DNA of 64,000 bases from Diphasiastrum complanatum. Lineage: Eukaryota > Streptophyta > Lycopodiopsida > Lycopodiales > Lycopodiaceae. The position numbers were made by a program, and so were the translations under genes. The stretch is from the NCBI GenBank assembly GCA_029204225.1, contig CM055092.1, positions 78,876,527-78,940,526 on the forward strand, in the 5' to 3' direction. The stretch's first letter is position 1; each line of letters begins with the position of its first letter. Positions 10,788 to 22,600 of this stretch are shown here, one piece after another. The notes below the pieces were generated by a model that was given only the letters and a program-made list of their open reading frames with translations, searched no databases and was not told the DNA's origin.

Positions 10788-12579
10788 AACTAGAATGCAT
10801 TTCTTTGAAATAGATGAGAAAAAGTCACTGTCGAAAAATTGTCATATTTTTCGTGAGTTGGGAACACTATATAGATATCTTCTAGTTTGCTTCTTTTCTC
10901 TTTTGGTATGTGCATGTATGCTGTAGATCCAAACACTTTTACATACGATAGATCGAGCTTCTCACCTATCCACATTTTGTATGGTGTCTTTCTCTCCACT
11001 GTTGTCGTTATCGATCGATTTTTCAAAGGAACTGCAACTGTGATTGCCTCCGCCCAAAACCGACTTGGCAACTATGCTTGATGCATCATGCACCTTGCTC
11101 CTTCGACAAGGATTCTGTTTCGTCTTTCTGCTACACCAATGTATTGTGGTGTGTATGCGGGCGTGAATTGATGTTTGAAGCTCAAAAATTCCTTGCTCAA
11201 ATATTCGCCTCCATTGTCAGACATAAGAATCTACAATTTCTTGGACGTGTGTCATTCTACAAATGCTACATATTTCTTGAATGCATCTATTTCATTGTCA
11301 AATAGTATCTTGTCATCATCCTACTAAAATCATCTATGAGTGTGAGGAAGTATCTTGATCCTAAAAGGGAGTCCACCTTCATGATTCGTATTCCAAGATT
11401 TGCTATCCTCAATATAAAGAGTAGGTATCTCCCCAATGTGGGTACATAGAGTGCTCCTTGTAGCTCCGTATGTTCTGACAATGTATGGAACTAAAGAGTT
11501 CTAGTGCCTTTGACATCGTGTCTACTCCCATCCCCCAGTATCACCATTCTTGTGTTTTCCAATGTCTTGTAGTTCATTAGAACATTCTTGTTGTAGGTGA
11601 TATGAGATGTGGCTCCCGAATCAACCACTATGTCATAATCATGCTTCGTGTAAGTCGTGGAGTCTTCATCGACAACTGTGAATGCATTGTCATTCTTGTC
11701 ACCATTCTTAGATGATTCTATGACATTCGCCTTTTCTCCTTTGTGCTTTCCCTTGGGATTAAACCAGCAATCATATGTTGAATGCCCCTTTTTCTTGCAA
11801 TGAGTGCAAGGTATAGTCGGATTAAACCAACACTTGTGTACAATATGTCCCGACTTGTGACAATTATCAAAGTATCTTTGTTATTGTGACCCTTCGTTGA
11901 AGATTTCATTTGAGTCTTATCAATTTTGGGTTTGTTTTTGTTCTTCTTCTTTCCCCTTGCAAAAAGGGCCTTCTCCTAACCTCCATTTGTTTCTCCTTCA
12001 TCTCTCATCAATCTTTCGTCTGCTACAAGATTGGCTGCTCTATCGAATGTCATCTCAAGTAAACTTAAGATGAGCATTCTCAATGACTGATAAGATGAGG
12101 GGAGTGACTGCATAAAGTGCTGGGGTACTGGGATTTGATGCTCTTGTCCATATGCAGATAGTTGTGCAAAGATTTTTTTCTACATGTTGATCCAATCGTT
12201 CCCATCCCATCGCAAGCTCTGTAGCTGATTGTGGAGGTGCATGACTGATGCTGCTGTCCTCACTTCATACTTTTGCTTTAGTTTTTTCCACGCTTCATGG
12301 CTGCTTTGGCAGTCTTCAATCTGCATGAGGATATCTTTGTTTATGAAGGATACAATGATTGCCATTGCGCACTCATCCTTCCTTACTCATTCCGCCCTCC
12401 TTGGATCTCCCTCTGGAGGTTTTGGCTCTGTGAGGTCGGTCACTGACCATATCCCCTCACTTTTTAGAAGTGTCTTTATCTTGAGCTTCCATATGCGGTA
12501 GTTTGCCATCAAGATTGATTGTGATCTTTTCCTGAATTGTAGTAGCCATATTGTATCTAATGAGTCCATTCTGATACCA
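10788..12579 (-). pseudogene. Copia D gag-protease-integrase, truncated and broken
   Basis: Minus-strand copia polyprotein relic. From 12569 downward: Gag start (ANYRIWKLKIKTLLKSEGIW), mid-Gag (SSHEAWKKLKQKYEV), two CX2CX4HX4C-like knuckles near 11780-11870, protease DSGATSHIT near 11610, LTLIDDFSR near 11340, and late integrase (PSRFWAEAI, KTPYKMW, VKVFGSTAYMHIP) at 10860-11071. Stops and frameshifts break it repeatedly. Reverse transcriptase, RNase H and the 3' LTR are missing: the copy is cut at about 10788, where the gypsy integrase relic begins. A TGATACCA sequence (12572-12579) next to the LTR is the tRNA-Met primer-binding site. Confidence 0.85.
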
Positions 12580-13163
12580 TGTGGGAAAATGCATTGCGAA
12601 AACGCGCTGTTTGACGTGTGGAATTGCAGGAACTAGATGGGCTAATACTAATCATAGACAATGCAACAATCAATCAAATACATGCATCACAAAACCACTA
12701 CTGGAAGAACAGAATACATTTTGTATTTCTTCTCTTAGTGTGAGTCGACAGTGCAGTAGTGTGCAGCGCAAAATAGCGGCCTGATGATCCTCTTACAAAA
12801 TTCTCTCTTCTTCTCTTTCTCTCTTTTGATTTTTGTTCTACATTTATATTCCAATAATGGGAAGTTAAAATATAACACCCAATCATTACAAGAGAGGTTC
12901 ACGCTAAACTATCAGCTAACTACGTATCTCTTCTTATACCATTGCCTATGACTACTAAGCTTCGAATTCAATAATTCGAAACACTCAACAGTTCGTTAGT
13001 TCATGGTTCGTTTCAGTGCATGTAGACATTCGATAGTTCGGAAGCCATCCGAATGAATGGTTGTTTAGGGGGTGTGCTGAAAAAGTTGTTCAAGGGATGT
13101 GCCGAACTATCGGTTGTTCAAGGGATGTGCCAAAAAATTTGGTTTAGTTCATCATTTCCAACA
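12580..13163 (-). repeat. 5' LTR of copia D
   Basis: 584 bp with TG/CA ends. On the minus strand it starts TGTTGGAAATGATG and ends TTTTCCCACA, directly followed by the primer-binding site. No partner LTR exists in the window because the element is truncated inside integrase. Confidence 0.75.
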
Positions 13164-13169
13164 CTTCTA

Positions 13170-13765
13170 ACACTCTCATGACTTCTTTGTTAGATGGATC
13201 AAGTTGCTTTGATGATGTGCCTAAACCACATGACTATGATGCTTTGATGAGATACAAAAATGTGATGATTCTCTATTTGATAGCATGCCATTAATTCATG
13301 TGTGGAATGTTTATCTACTTGCTCTTAAACTCATCCATTTGTTGGATGATGGTGCTTTTACATGTAGTGAGGCAATTTGTTAACACATTATGAGAATAAG
13401 TGAATCATCCTGCAAGGACACTTATATCCATAATGAGGTGTTTAGCCTAATTAGATATGAGATTGGCATGGAATCCAAGCATAAAGATATGATGCATCCA
13501 AAGTTACCTTTTAGCATCAATAAGATTGGTGGATCTTATGCAAAGTCTAACAAGCTTCCTTATGCTAGATCTAGGTCAAGATCTAATATGCTTCTTGGAG
13601 ATGTTCATCTTTGTGCTAACTTGGCTTCAGTGAAGCATCCAATTTGGACACTATTCTCTATATCAATTATGCAAGATACTTTAGAACCTTAGAAAGGAGA
13701 TCTATACTTAGGATGGAGATCATTCTAAAGTTGGATCAAAGTAGTATGGTTTAAACTATGCCAAA
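13170..13765 (+). pseudogene. R-family internal region with unidentified frame
   Basis: The frame at 13390-13692 (100 codons, ending in LEP and stop) continues upstream through one in-frame TAA with a readable sequence from about 13265. I do not recognise the protein. From about 13640 the DNA matches the minus strand of 50745-50900, the 3' end of element R's interior; the two share the end of the frame (KHPxWTLxSISIM, then DTLEP and stop) but differ upstream. It is therefore the 3' interior of another member of the R family, on the plus strand. The frame may be a decayed gag-like or captured sequence. Confidence 0.6.
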
Positions 13766-13889
13766 GTTGGATCTCATTTTGTATGTAGATGCTGATTTTT
13801 CTACATTGGCAGGATTGTTGGTTTGCTCCTTATTGTAACCAAAGATCAGGGACATGGATTGGATCTTGAATGATCTGAAATCCTTCACA
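13766..13889 (+). repeat. R-family LTR fragment
   Basis: Matches, inverted, the outer part of the R LTR at 50117-50240 and ends in CCTTCACA. The inner part of the LTR and the purine tract are missing: the interior joins directly to the LTR's outer portion, indicating a deletion of about 500 bp. Confidence 0.7.
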
Positions 13890-16021
13890 CAACCTATATT
13901 TTGAGGAGTGTGAAAACTATGCAAAATCTAGCTTGATGATTTTACATTTTCATGTACATATGTAAATCACACGTGTGGGGAATGTTCCCACATGTCAGTA
14001 GTAGGCCTATTTGTATTAGCTAATTTATGCTTTATAATAGCTTGCTTTTCAAAGTAATGTGAAACTAGACAAAAGCTAGTCATGTAGAAGCATGCCAAGT
14101 GTCATCATGAGGTTGGGCCAAAATCGACTCATGACTTGTACAAATCAAAAGCATGATTAAGCATAGGTATTTGGGTCATGACCTCTAGCTCAATCAAAGG
14201 TCAACACATGTCCTATTTTTTTAAAATGCAAAAGTGTGACTTGTAAGAGTCGGCACTGCCACGCAAATTTTCCAATGTACTATTTTATTTTTGACTAATA
14301 TAAAAAGTTATCTACTGTGCTTTCTAAAAATCGGGTTGCCAAAGAAACCTCAAGTCATGAGTACTCGCGAAAGATAGTGCACAAGAATCGGCAGTGGAAA
14401 AATCGGTTCATAGCAAGTAACAAGAAAATTTGTAAGGGAGGGTCAAGAAAACAAGGAATGGGGGATAGCAAGCGCAAATATGGGCAAGTTCCGAGCACGC
14501 AAGAAATAATGCGGGCCAAAGGAGTATCTCGACAAACCAACTAAACAATGGGCCATGGGTGCATAATGGGAAAATGCAAAAAGGAGGTCCAAAGTGCTTA
14601 AAGAATACCCTACCTAAAAATTGTAGGAGTTGACCAATCATAGGTATGAAGTCCCTTATCAAACCCTAGTGACTTTCCTTGGGTATTGACACCCTACAAG
14701 CAGTCACCCAAGTACACTTTGTATAGCCTTTTGCAGCAAAGTCAAACCCATGGAGGATCATATTACTTTTGAGCTAGTACCACATACCTATGTAATAAGG
14801 CCCATCCTTTTGTTAGAGACCACATTCTAGCAGGTACAGCCTTGATACACTCCTTCTAGGAGCCTATACTTCCACTTCAAGACCACATTTCTACATTTGG
14901 AGGGCTACCCCTGACCATTTAAAGGCATTATCGGTTGAGGCTAAGATACGTCCTTAAAAATTTGAGGACAAGTCCCACATTTAAGAAACGGTAGCCCTAG
15001 ATAGCCATGCACCCCAGTGCCAATGGCCATGGCCTCTAAGTTTGTAGGGCTTTGTGTCATTTAGTCTAAAAACATCACTCCAAATTGTATGGACAACCCG
15101 CCCCCCCCCCCCCCCCCCCCCCCCCAGGAGTAGAGACAATGTCTTAAATACAAAAGAGTGTCGTAAAACTATCTTGTTGTCTAACTCCTAGGATGGTTTG
15201 GGGCCCCTATAATGAGGGTTGAGCATCAATTTCAGCTAATTCGAAGAGGGACTCTACGCTATCATTTTGTACACCCCAGAGTTTCACCACTAGCTATGCC
15301 TTGGTGATGCCCTGATCAGAGTACAACATTGCAGAGAATATAGCTATCTCGGGGAATATGAGCTTGTGGTTGACGGATGACTGATGCCACCTCCACGCGA
15401 TACACAGAAGTAACACAACCCTTCCCAGTCTTAGAACCATGAGTACAATCACCTAGATCAACCAACTGTACCAATTTAGAGAAATTAGTAGGCCCAAAGT
15501 GATGGCAACCCCTCCTTACAACCGTACCTTTGAGAGCCTGAAAAACTCTCATCGACTGGGAAGTACATGATAACGGAGAAGGCCCCCAGGATTGGATGTG
15601 GTGATGCCTCTATTATCCACATAGGGCCTAACCACCATTAGAAGTGGTGCCCCTTGACCATTTTAGGACGTTTTGGCCAAACCAATCCCCCATCGAAGAA
15701 GGACCTAACATGAGTTGATCAAAAGTCATTTGATAGTGTGCAACCTCTCATGCATGTAGGTCATGGTAGGTCTATTCAAGGTCCTCAAAACTCATTATTT
15801 TGACATTTATCACATTTATCCACTCATGACTTTTTTGACATTTATCCACATTTATCCCAGGAGGAATATCGACCACAATTTAAGCCTTTGTATATTACCC
15901 TCAAAATAACATCTTTGATACACCTAACCCATGAAGGAATGGGAGGAAATCATTATACTTTACTGCTCATCGAGTATCCGATCATCAATTGTCCATTGCT
16001 CATCTTCATGGTGTGAAATTT
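13890..16021. other. No recognisable gene; contains a C-run
   Basis: Open frames at 14317-14544 and 15316-15552 have no domain or codon signature. Short near-repeated phrases with ACCCAAGT, CCTAG and CCACATTT suggest old repeat DNA. The only notable element is the homopolymer at 15101-15125. Confidence 0.45.
15101..15125. repeat. Run of 25 C residues
   Basis: Twenty-five consecutive C, preceded by ACCCG. Such a run is prone to length variation, polymerase slippage and sequencing error, so its length should be treated as approximate. Confidence 0.9.
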
Positions 16022-16303
16022 CTACTCCAAACATAGCAATCTAGTTGATGACATCACTTTGAACATCCCTTCAAGCATATTCCATGCATACGTTGGTGAT
16101 GTTGCGACACTAATATTGAGTGTCAAATTATCACGCACCAACATATTGATAATGTACAATGCTTTTCGAGCTTTTCGATCAAATTGCATTTGCCTTAAAT
16201 TGAGCAAACCTTCTTCGTCATAATTGGGCCACATTTCGAGACCAATTGTATCTCTTACAATTCCGTTATCAATTGTATCTCCACAACAAAAAATTCTTTC
16301 CAT
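16022..16303 (-). pseudogene. Probable copia gag fragment
   Basis: A 93-codon frame contains a stretch (QFDRKARKALYIINMLVRDNL, then AWNMLEGMF, then STRLLCLE) laid out like the UBN2 Gag region of copia elements, in which a D/RKA-type helix precedes an AW-x-L-x-x-x-F motif and a LL-x-L segment. No zinc knuckle or pol domain is attached. The similarity is modest. Confidence 0.4.
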
Positions 16304-16789
16304 CCAACTTACTCCCCTTTGAAAGAATAAAACCGTCCATTTTCATGCTCATTCTCCACAATTTAGCTCCTATAACCGATTAAACTTCTACTATGCTACC
16401 AAAATGCACTCACAACCTATTTTCATAATAGATGGAAGACAAATTTGAGCGTTGTACCATCTTTCTCAAGTTTCACCAAACTTTTACGGCTCCCAAATCC
16501 ACCACTAATTGCAAGGATGAACAAATTAGGCCCTTTCTTTTATTAGTTAGGCCATTTCCAAAATTTTTAACTGTATCTTTACTATGAAGAAAATGTGTCC
16601 TTCAATGAGACTTGCGACTTTAAGGCCTTTCACAAATGTCAGAAATGAGAATTTTTTTATGAAATTGCAGAGCAACTATCCTTTCAAACTTCAAAAGGTA
16701 CTACTTGGGATCCTCCATGATAGCTGTGGTGACTTTCACAGATTCTTGCTCTTGTTGAACAAAGGCCTGTTTTTTAATTATTAGGGGAG

Positions 16790-17216
16790 TGTTATGGACA
16801 AACATACACATCCATATGATGGTCATTATAGGCACTACTGATACATCATTACAATGGCGCCATCTATGTTTTTTATTGCTATCACCATTAATGTGTTAAA
16901 TGAACTTTTTGTCAATGGACATGCATGTTATCTGGCAAGCCCAAGAACACCATTTTACATGGTTCTTAATTTGGGCCCTAATATTTAAGTTTTCGTATTT
17001 CCCTCCAGTTAACTGAAGGAATGTAGTTTTTATCATTATAAATAGCCACTAAGGCTCCTCATTTGATAGCTTATGATTTTGAAATCTTCTCTTGCTATTG
17101 CTCAGTTTAGGCGTTTGCCTGTAAGTGGACATACAATGCCAATGGTGTGCATGTGAAGCTAGCTATCAAATATCATTGCAAACTATATTTGAGATTCAAG
17201 AGAAATATATTGAACA
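16790..17216 (+). repeat. Candidate solo or terminal LTR
   Basis: A purine stretch TTAGGGGAG directly precedes TGTTATGGAC, as at a 3' LTR junction. A TATAAATAG box at 17037-17045 fits an LTR promoter, and a CA end could lie at 17215-17216 (ATTGAACA). There is no second copy, primer site or target duplication to confirm it. Confidence 0.3.
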
Positions 17217-19258
17217 TAGAGTACTCCAAATTGATGTGGGAAAAGTGAGCCATGGCTAAAAAGTGCCCATATTTATTCCTTTTTGGGAGTCAACCTCTTG
17301 TACATCTAAGACCTTGGGTTTCCAAAAATTCTCTTTTAGTACCACACAAGGGACTTAGATATGCATAAGCTCATCTTTCTAACTTGAATTTTATGGGGTT
17401 GGCTTTGTTGGTTAGCTTGCCATCCAAATTTTCTTTGGTCCCAAGTTCGAGCCTCCCCTTGGAAACCAAGAAGCATTATTGTCTGTGGCAGCAGCACCCA
17501 TATTTGGCTTAGGTCACCTTCAAGAAACACAACTTTCAAAATCCCCTCTGAGAAGGGTGCATTTTGTTGCCAACATCATGAGCATAAACCAATCGTGTCA
17601 ACACAACCATATTTGAAAACATTGCAATACAACATTTACTTTAAAAAAGGACAATTTTGATCAAAAGCTTCATATTAACAGCCATCCCCCATTTTTTTTT
17701 TCCTTTGCAATCCTTTAAAAGCAACTAATATTTTCAAAGAAAGAATCACCGAAAAGGATGTCTTTGCCAAGATATCTATGTAGTTTCAATTTAACAATAT
17801 GCAAGCTGAGACATCACTGGATCTTGCTTTACACTGGTCATAATTACAGCTTAGGGTAGTTCATAATAAGCTTTACTATACGTGCTCAACATGACATGGC
17901 AAACGCAAAAAATGTATTTTATTAGTAAATGTGCAATGCCAAATAAAGAACTCTGTACTTATGTATGATGCTAGTGTGTGAAGGAAATCCTGAAAATTTG
18001 AATTGTGAAAATGAGGAAGTTCATCTTAGAATGTTGTGGGGTTCCTTTTAAAGATACTAAGCTTGGAAATAGCTTGATTTTTTGAGGTAGCTTCAATGCA
18101 ACATCTATGATAATTTTTTAGAGCTCTCTCTAACATGTATATGTCGGGGAAATTTTTCAAAAAGTTAGTCTGAATGCAACATTTTCACTCAACTAGGTAG
18201 TCATCTTGCAAAGACCTAAAATTTCATCTTGAAAATCATGGAAGAAAAATTATGCTAGCCCTAGCTTGGTCAAGGAAGACAAGGAAGAGCCTTAACATAA
18301 TCATAGAATTGATTATTTGCCACAAAAGGATTGTTGAATGTGGCAACAGTGTGTTGGTGACAATGACGTAACTCATAAAACATCGAACTCTTTCCTCTCA
18401 ACTATCTTTCCCTCCACCCAAAACTTCGATGTTTTCTGAAATGGTTTTATTTCCTATATATCTGAAAAACTTCTCAGCACTGCAATGCTTTGCAAGGGAT
18501 CTTGGTTTTAAATTCCAAGTAAAATGGAGAACATGTGGTCGAATGTACCACAACATGTGGTTGAATGTACTAAGAATTTCCAAATTGTGAATTTCAAACT
18601 CTAAAATTCCATTAGCCTTGGAAGAGACAACACTGTTATTATATCAACTTCACAAATGAACTCCCAAATTTATCGGTAAAAACCAAAGCTCAACACATTG
18701 AAATATATGAATAACTTTAAACGACCTGATTAGATTTGTTGGAATAATGGATCTAAGACATCAGCAGATACCATTTAAGCCAACCTCCAATCTGGATGCT
18801 AAATTAACTGAGGTAGGAAAGTCAACAGGAATATGAGTTCAAAATTCAATCATATATAAACTCGATTCATTACTCTAGTGAATACATTATTTGTGAGAAT
18901 CTAGATATCTTCCAGATTTTATGGGGATTATTTGGATAAACTTTCAAACCCTCTTCGTAAGCTGCATCTGAGCCCCAAGAGCAAACTTTTGGCAAAATTG
19001 TAAAGGTTCTGCCATACAAAAGTAACATCAAATCTACAGTATCAAACTTTTGCTGAAAAGCATAAAGTCTCTTGTCACATAATTACATTTTTTGATCTAC
19101 CAACTTTCATGATGAGTAAGGCTTCTATATGAAATACCCTTCTACAATTGGCTTCCAGACCTGGAAAGAGCATCAAGCTTTGAGCATGAAGCTTTCAGCT
19201 CCATAACTCTTTTAATTGCTCCTTAAATGTTGATATGCATGCATCACCTGCTATGATT
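17217..19258. other. No recognisable gene downstream of the kinase gene
   Basis: Stops are frequent in all frames, with no transposon domain and no repeat array. The part nearest 19258 is the 3' flank of the kinase gene. Confidence 0.45.
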
Positions 19259-19268
19259 TTATTTATTT
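19259..19268 (-). terminator. Candidate polyadenylation signal of the kinase gene
   Basis: On the minus strand two overlapping AATAAA hexamers occur 67-76 bases after the stop codon. The position fits a plant near-upstream element, but cleavage sites cannot be seen. Confidence 0.45.
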
Positions 19269-19334
19269 ATCATGGACTTTCAATTTTTAAAATAGAAACA
19301 TGTGAAAACTAAATTATCATTTGAAATCTGGAGT

Positions 19335-19655
19335 TTAAGATGTCTGTGAAGTTATTGGCACAGGAAATTGCAAATTAAATGACGAATTAGCTGGAATCTT
19401 GAAACTGCTTGATGACCTAAAGCCGGATGCTACGCTTTCTATAGAGCCCATGTACTGTGATGCATTGTTCTCAATAATTAAAGCATCTTCAAGTTCCCGA
19501 ATGATATCAGACATATTTGGGCGTCGTGCTGAATGATGTTCAACACTGCAGAGTGCTATTTCTACAACCCTCCACATAGCTTCTGGTGTATAACTTGAGC
19601 TTATTGCAGGATCCACAATTGCTTGAATATTTGAATTGGTGATGAAAAGTCTTGC
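19335..19655 (-). CDS. SYMRK: SYMRK-like last exon: C-lobe and tail with stop
   Basis: 321 bp including the stop; acceptor CTTGTGCAG at 19656. It reads a variable start ([11 protein letters not shown]), then [35 protein letters not shown] and [10 protein letters not shown], followed by a serine-rich tail ending in TSQTS. The run from EAMWRVVE to NNAS is almost diagnostic for SYMRK orthologues. The tail after NNASQYM is family-variable. Confidence 0.94.
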   Translation of the reverse strand, partial: ARLFITNSNIQAIVDPAISSSYTPEAMWRVVEIALCSVEHHSARRPNMSDIIRELEDALIIENNASQYMGSIESVASGFRSSSSFKIPANSSFNLQFPVPITSQTS

Positions 19656-22600
19656 CTGCACAAGAAGCATAAATACATATTCAATCAGGAGTGCTACAAC
19701 TGCTTTTTTATAATATGGAACCCTTCAGGTATCAGGTCAATCACAAACTAATCTTTAAGACTTCTTGACACAGCCAAATATTCCCATTATATTCTTTATA
19801 CATTAGATTCGCATGATGTGCCACACACAGGCTCAAGCCAACGAGACTTGGGTGTTCAAAGAGGTCTTTTCTTGTATCAACAAAACACACTGCATGCATG
19901 GGATACTAATTAGACTGTAAGTTCTAATTGAATGGCCCCAAATAACTCCATGACATACCAATACATTTTTTATCTATTTGGCTTTTTATAGAAGCTCATA
20001 CTTTAAGCGCATCACTCTGTCAATACATCTTTTTTAGGTATGAATATAATAGAGAGGGGAGGGGCTAGAATCTCATGTATTTGATTGATGTAGTCATGAT
20101 CTGTAAGCACAACATAACAGAGAATAACCAGCAATTCATATGAAAATATAAACATCTCCAACTTCGATCATTCTACAGTCAATCAACATGTTCGTCATGA
20201 AGTAGATCACAGGTCCTCCACCAAAAAAAGCTGAATCAGAGTCTTTCACAAAGAACTCCAGAGTATAGACTACTGAATTGTAGAATGAGTGCAGGATACT
20301 TTGCTTATAAATTCATGGAGACCCTTTAGTTACCTTCTAAAGTTTGAGCACAGAGTAAGAGAAACCCCCCAGATAATTTCATGCCTAGCACTTGGCCTTG
20401 GCTTTTGGCCTTTGCCCAACATGTCCATGACTCTCCCATTCTAACAGGAACATTGCCCTCGTGGTCAACAGTAGAAACGTATGGTAATACCACATATGAA
20501 ATAAATGTCTGTGCCAATGCCATGTCAGCAGCACTGACTGAGATTCCATAGTTGCTGCAAGTCTACAGGCCTGTTCCTGTAAGCATGGAATGTGAGCAAG
20601 CGCAGCAGCATCAATAGACTCCCATTTGGCCTTGTCAGCGAGAACCATCCGATTCTACCGAATATTGTATCTAATGTCATAATCTGGTCTGTTGTAATCT
20701 GACCTAAGACACCTCGTAGAAAAGAAAAGAGCTTATCTTCTGGACAAATAGCAACATGTAGCTAACTAACGTGAAAGATATCAGAGAAAGAAGTTGCAAA
20801 ACGATAAGTGATAGGACCTGTGTTTGAATATTACAGAAGGGACCATAATAATGTCCAGTAGCTTCTCTAACCAAGGAAGACCTCAAACAAACCTATGTCA
20901 AGAAAAACAGCAATTGAGGTATGCACCTCCTCTCTCAAACTTAGTATATCTGTGTTATGCCTCAGCAATTGTGCAGTACTGCTGTACCGTTAATGTGCAT
21001 GATCAATAAGATTTTTGAGCTCGTGAAAGAAACGAAGTCAAAGTGGTACTATTATCATGTGCGGGTAGACGAAGCCCTACTAGTGCAGGAAAATATAGAT
21101 GTGCGAATTAGAAAGGAGAAACATACGTGCTATTCCTCACTGAACTATTAATGCTATACTCACCCAGGCATAAGGATCGATCCCAATCTCAACAAGGAGA
21201 GACAAAATGCTGCAAATAATTCTCTGATATGAGTTTAGGCACTTCTGACTGATCAATTATCTTAAAATGATATGTAGTCACCATCAATACCTGGATGTGC
21301 AATATTTGCGTCAACTATTTCCGAAACTCAGATGTGAATTGATATCTATCAGTAGGGATGGAGAGAGGTAGACTATGAAGGAAAAAAATGCCTAGCACAT
21401 ACACATGTGCATGTTACTCTGTATTGATGGTGATGCTTACAGGTATGAATTGTATCTCCTTTGACAACCTGTCTACAACCAACAAACAGGTTTCATATCT
21501 TTCTATGTGCAAGGGAGTACCTTAACAAAATTCATGGGAATAACAGTCCAATGATGTAGAGTATTTAACAAGACTAGTTGTTCTTGGCAAAGCATGAGCA
21601 GGACTGAATAAGTTGGGTTTGCTCAATTTGAGAGTCATGCTCGTGCCCTATGAAAATCTCCCAACATTCTTGGTACATAAGAATGTTTTGCATCTTAAAC
21701 TTCTAGACAATGTAATTTGAACCATTAAGCCTACTTGATTCGCTAAGCAGACTGTCACTGAGACTAGTCATCCCAGATTTTTGAAGTTGGCAGACTCTTT
21801 CGTGCTAGGCCAGTAAAAGCATGCCTTGAGATTTTCAAAGGATTTCTAAAAGGCTAGATGATTGCCATAATTGTCTCAGCCATATGGTTTCTTTGGCTGC
21901 ATGACAGTGTTTTCTGTTATTCCAAGATTTTGAACCATTGTTGAGCATGAAAACAAATCCTGATGTTGACTTTCTGTTGTCAATGGCCCCTCAATCTACA
22001 TCTGTATATGCTGATAGAATATTTGGATCTGCAAGATTTGAGTCACCATAACAAATACAAAATTGCTTTGTATCTTACTGTACTGACGCACTCATAATAA
22101 TGATTTCCAATGTATCTTTCTTGGGCTAATCATTATTGACTAAGAGTACTAACAGCAATGAACATAAGCTATGTCCGTTCTGGTGCAGACCATAGCATAC
22201 ATCAAAGATCCTCTGACTGAATGATAAGGAAACTTATGCATTTTAGTTCTGTCTTCAACATTCTGAAGGAATCAAACTTTGGATAATTTTAACCCGAAGA
22301 AATCTTTTTCTCAAAAACAATTTCAAAGTAACATCTTTATTTTCGTAAAAATCTGAGAAAATATCCCAAGCTTCCTTGCACATTTGGCCAAACTTACATG
22401 GGAGATTTGAGTTTCTTTCAGATTCAAAACAATGGTGGCTTATGCCTTCCCATCCCTTTGCTTCCATTTTGCAGTAAGTGTATACCAAGTTATTCTGATG
22501 ATCGAGCAATACTGAGTGTGCTTCAATAGGGCAGCCATTGTGGACCTGCGGACTATCACAAAATGCTAATGCCAAAATGCTATGAACTCATGACTTCCTT

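Noticed and set aside
14317-14544. 75-codon lysine/arginine-rich open frame
   Set aside because: No similarity, no splice or promoter context, and surrounding DNA is stop-rich.
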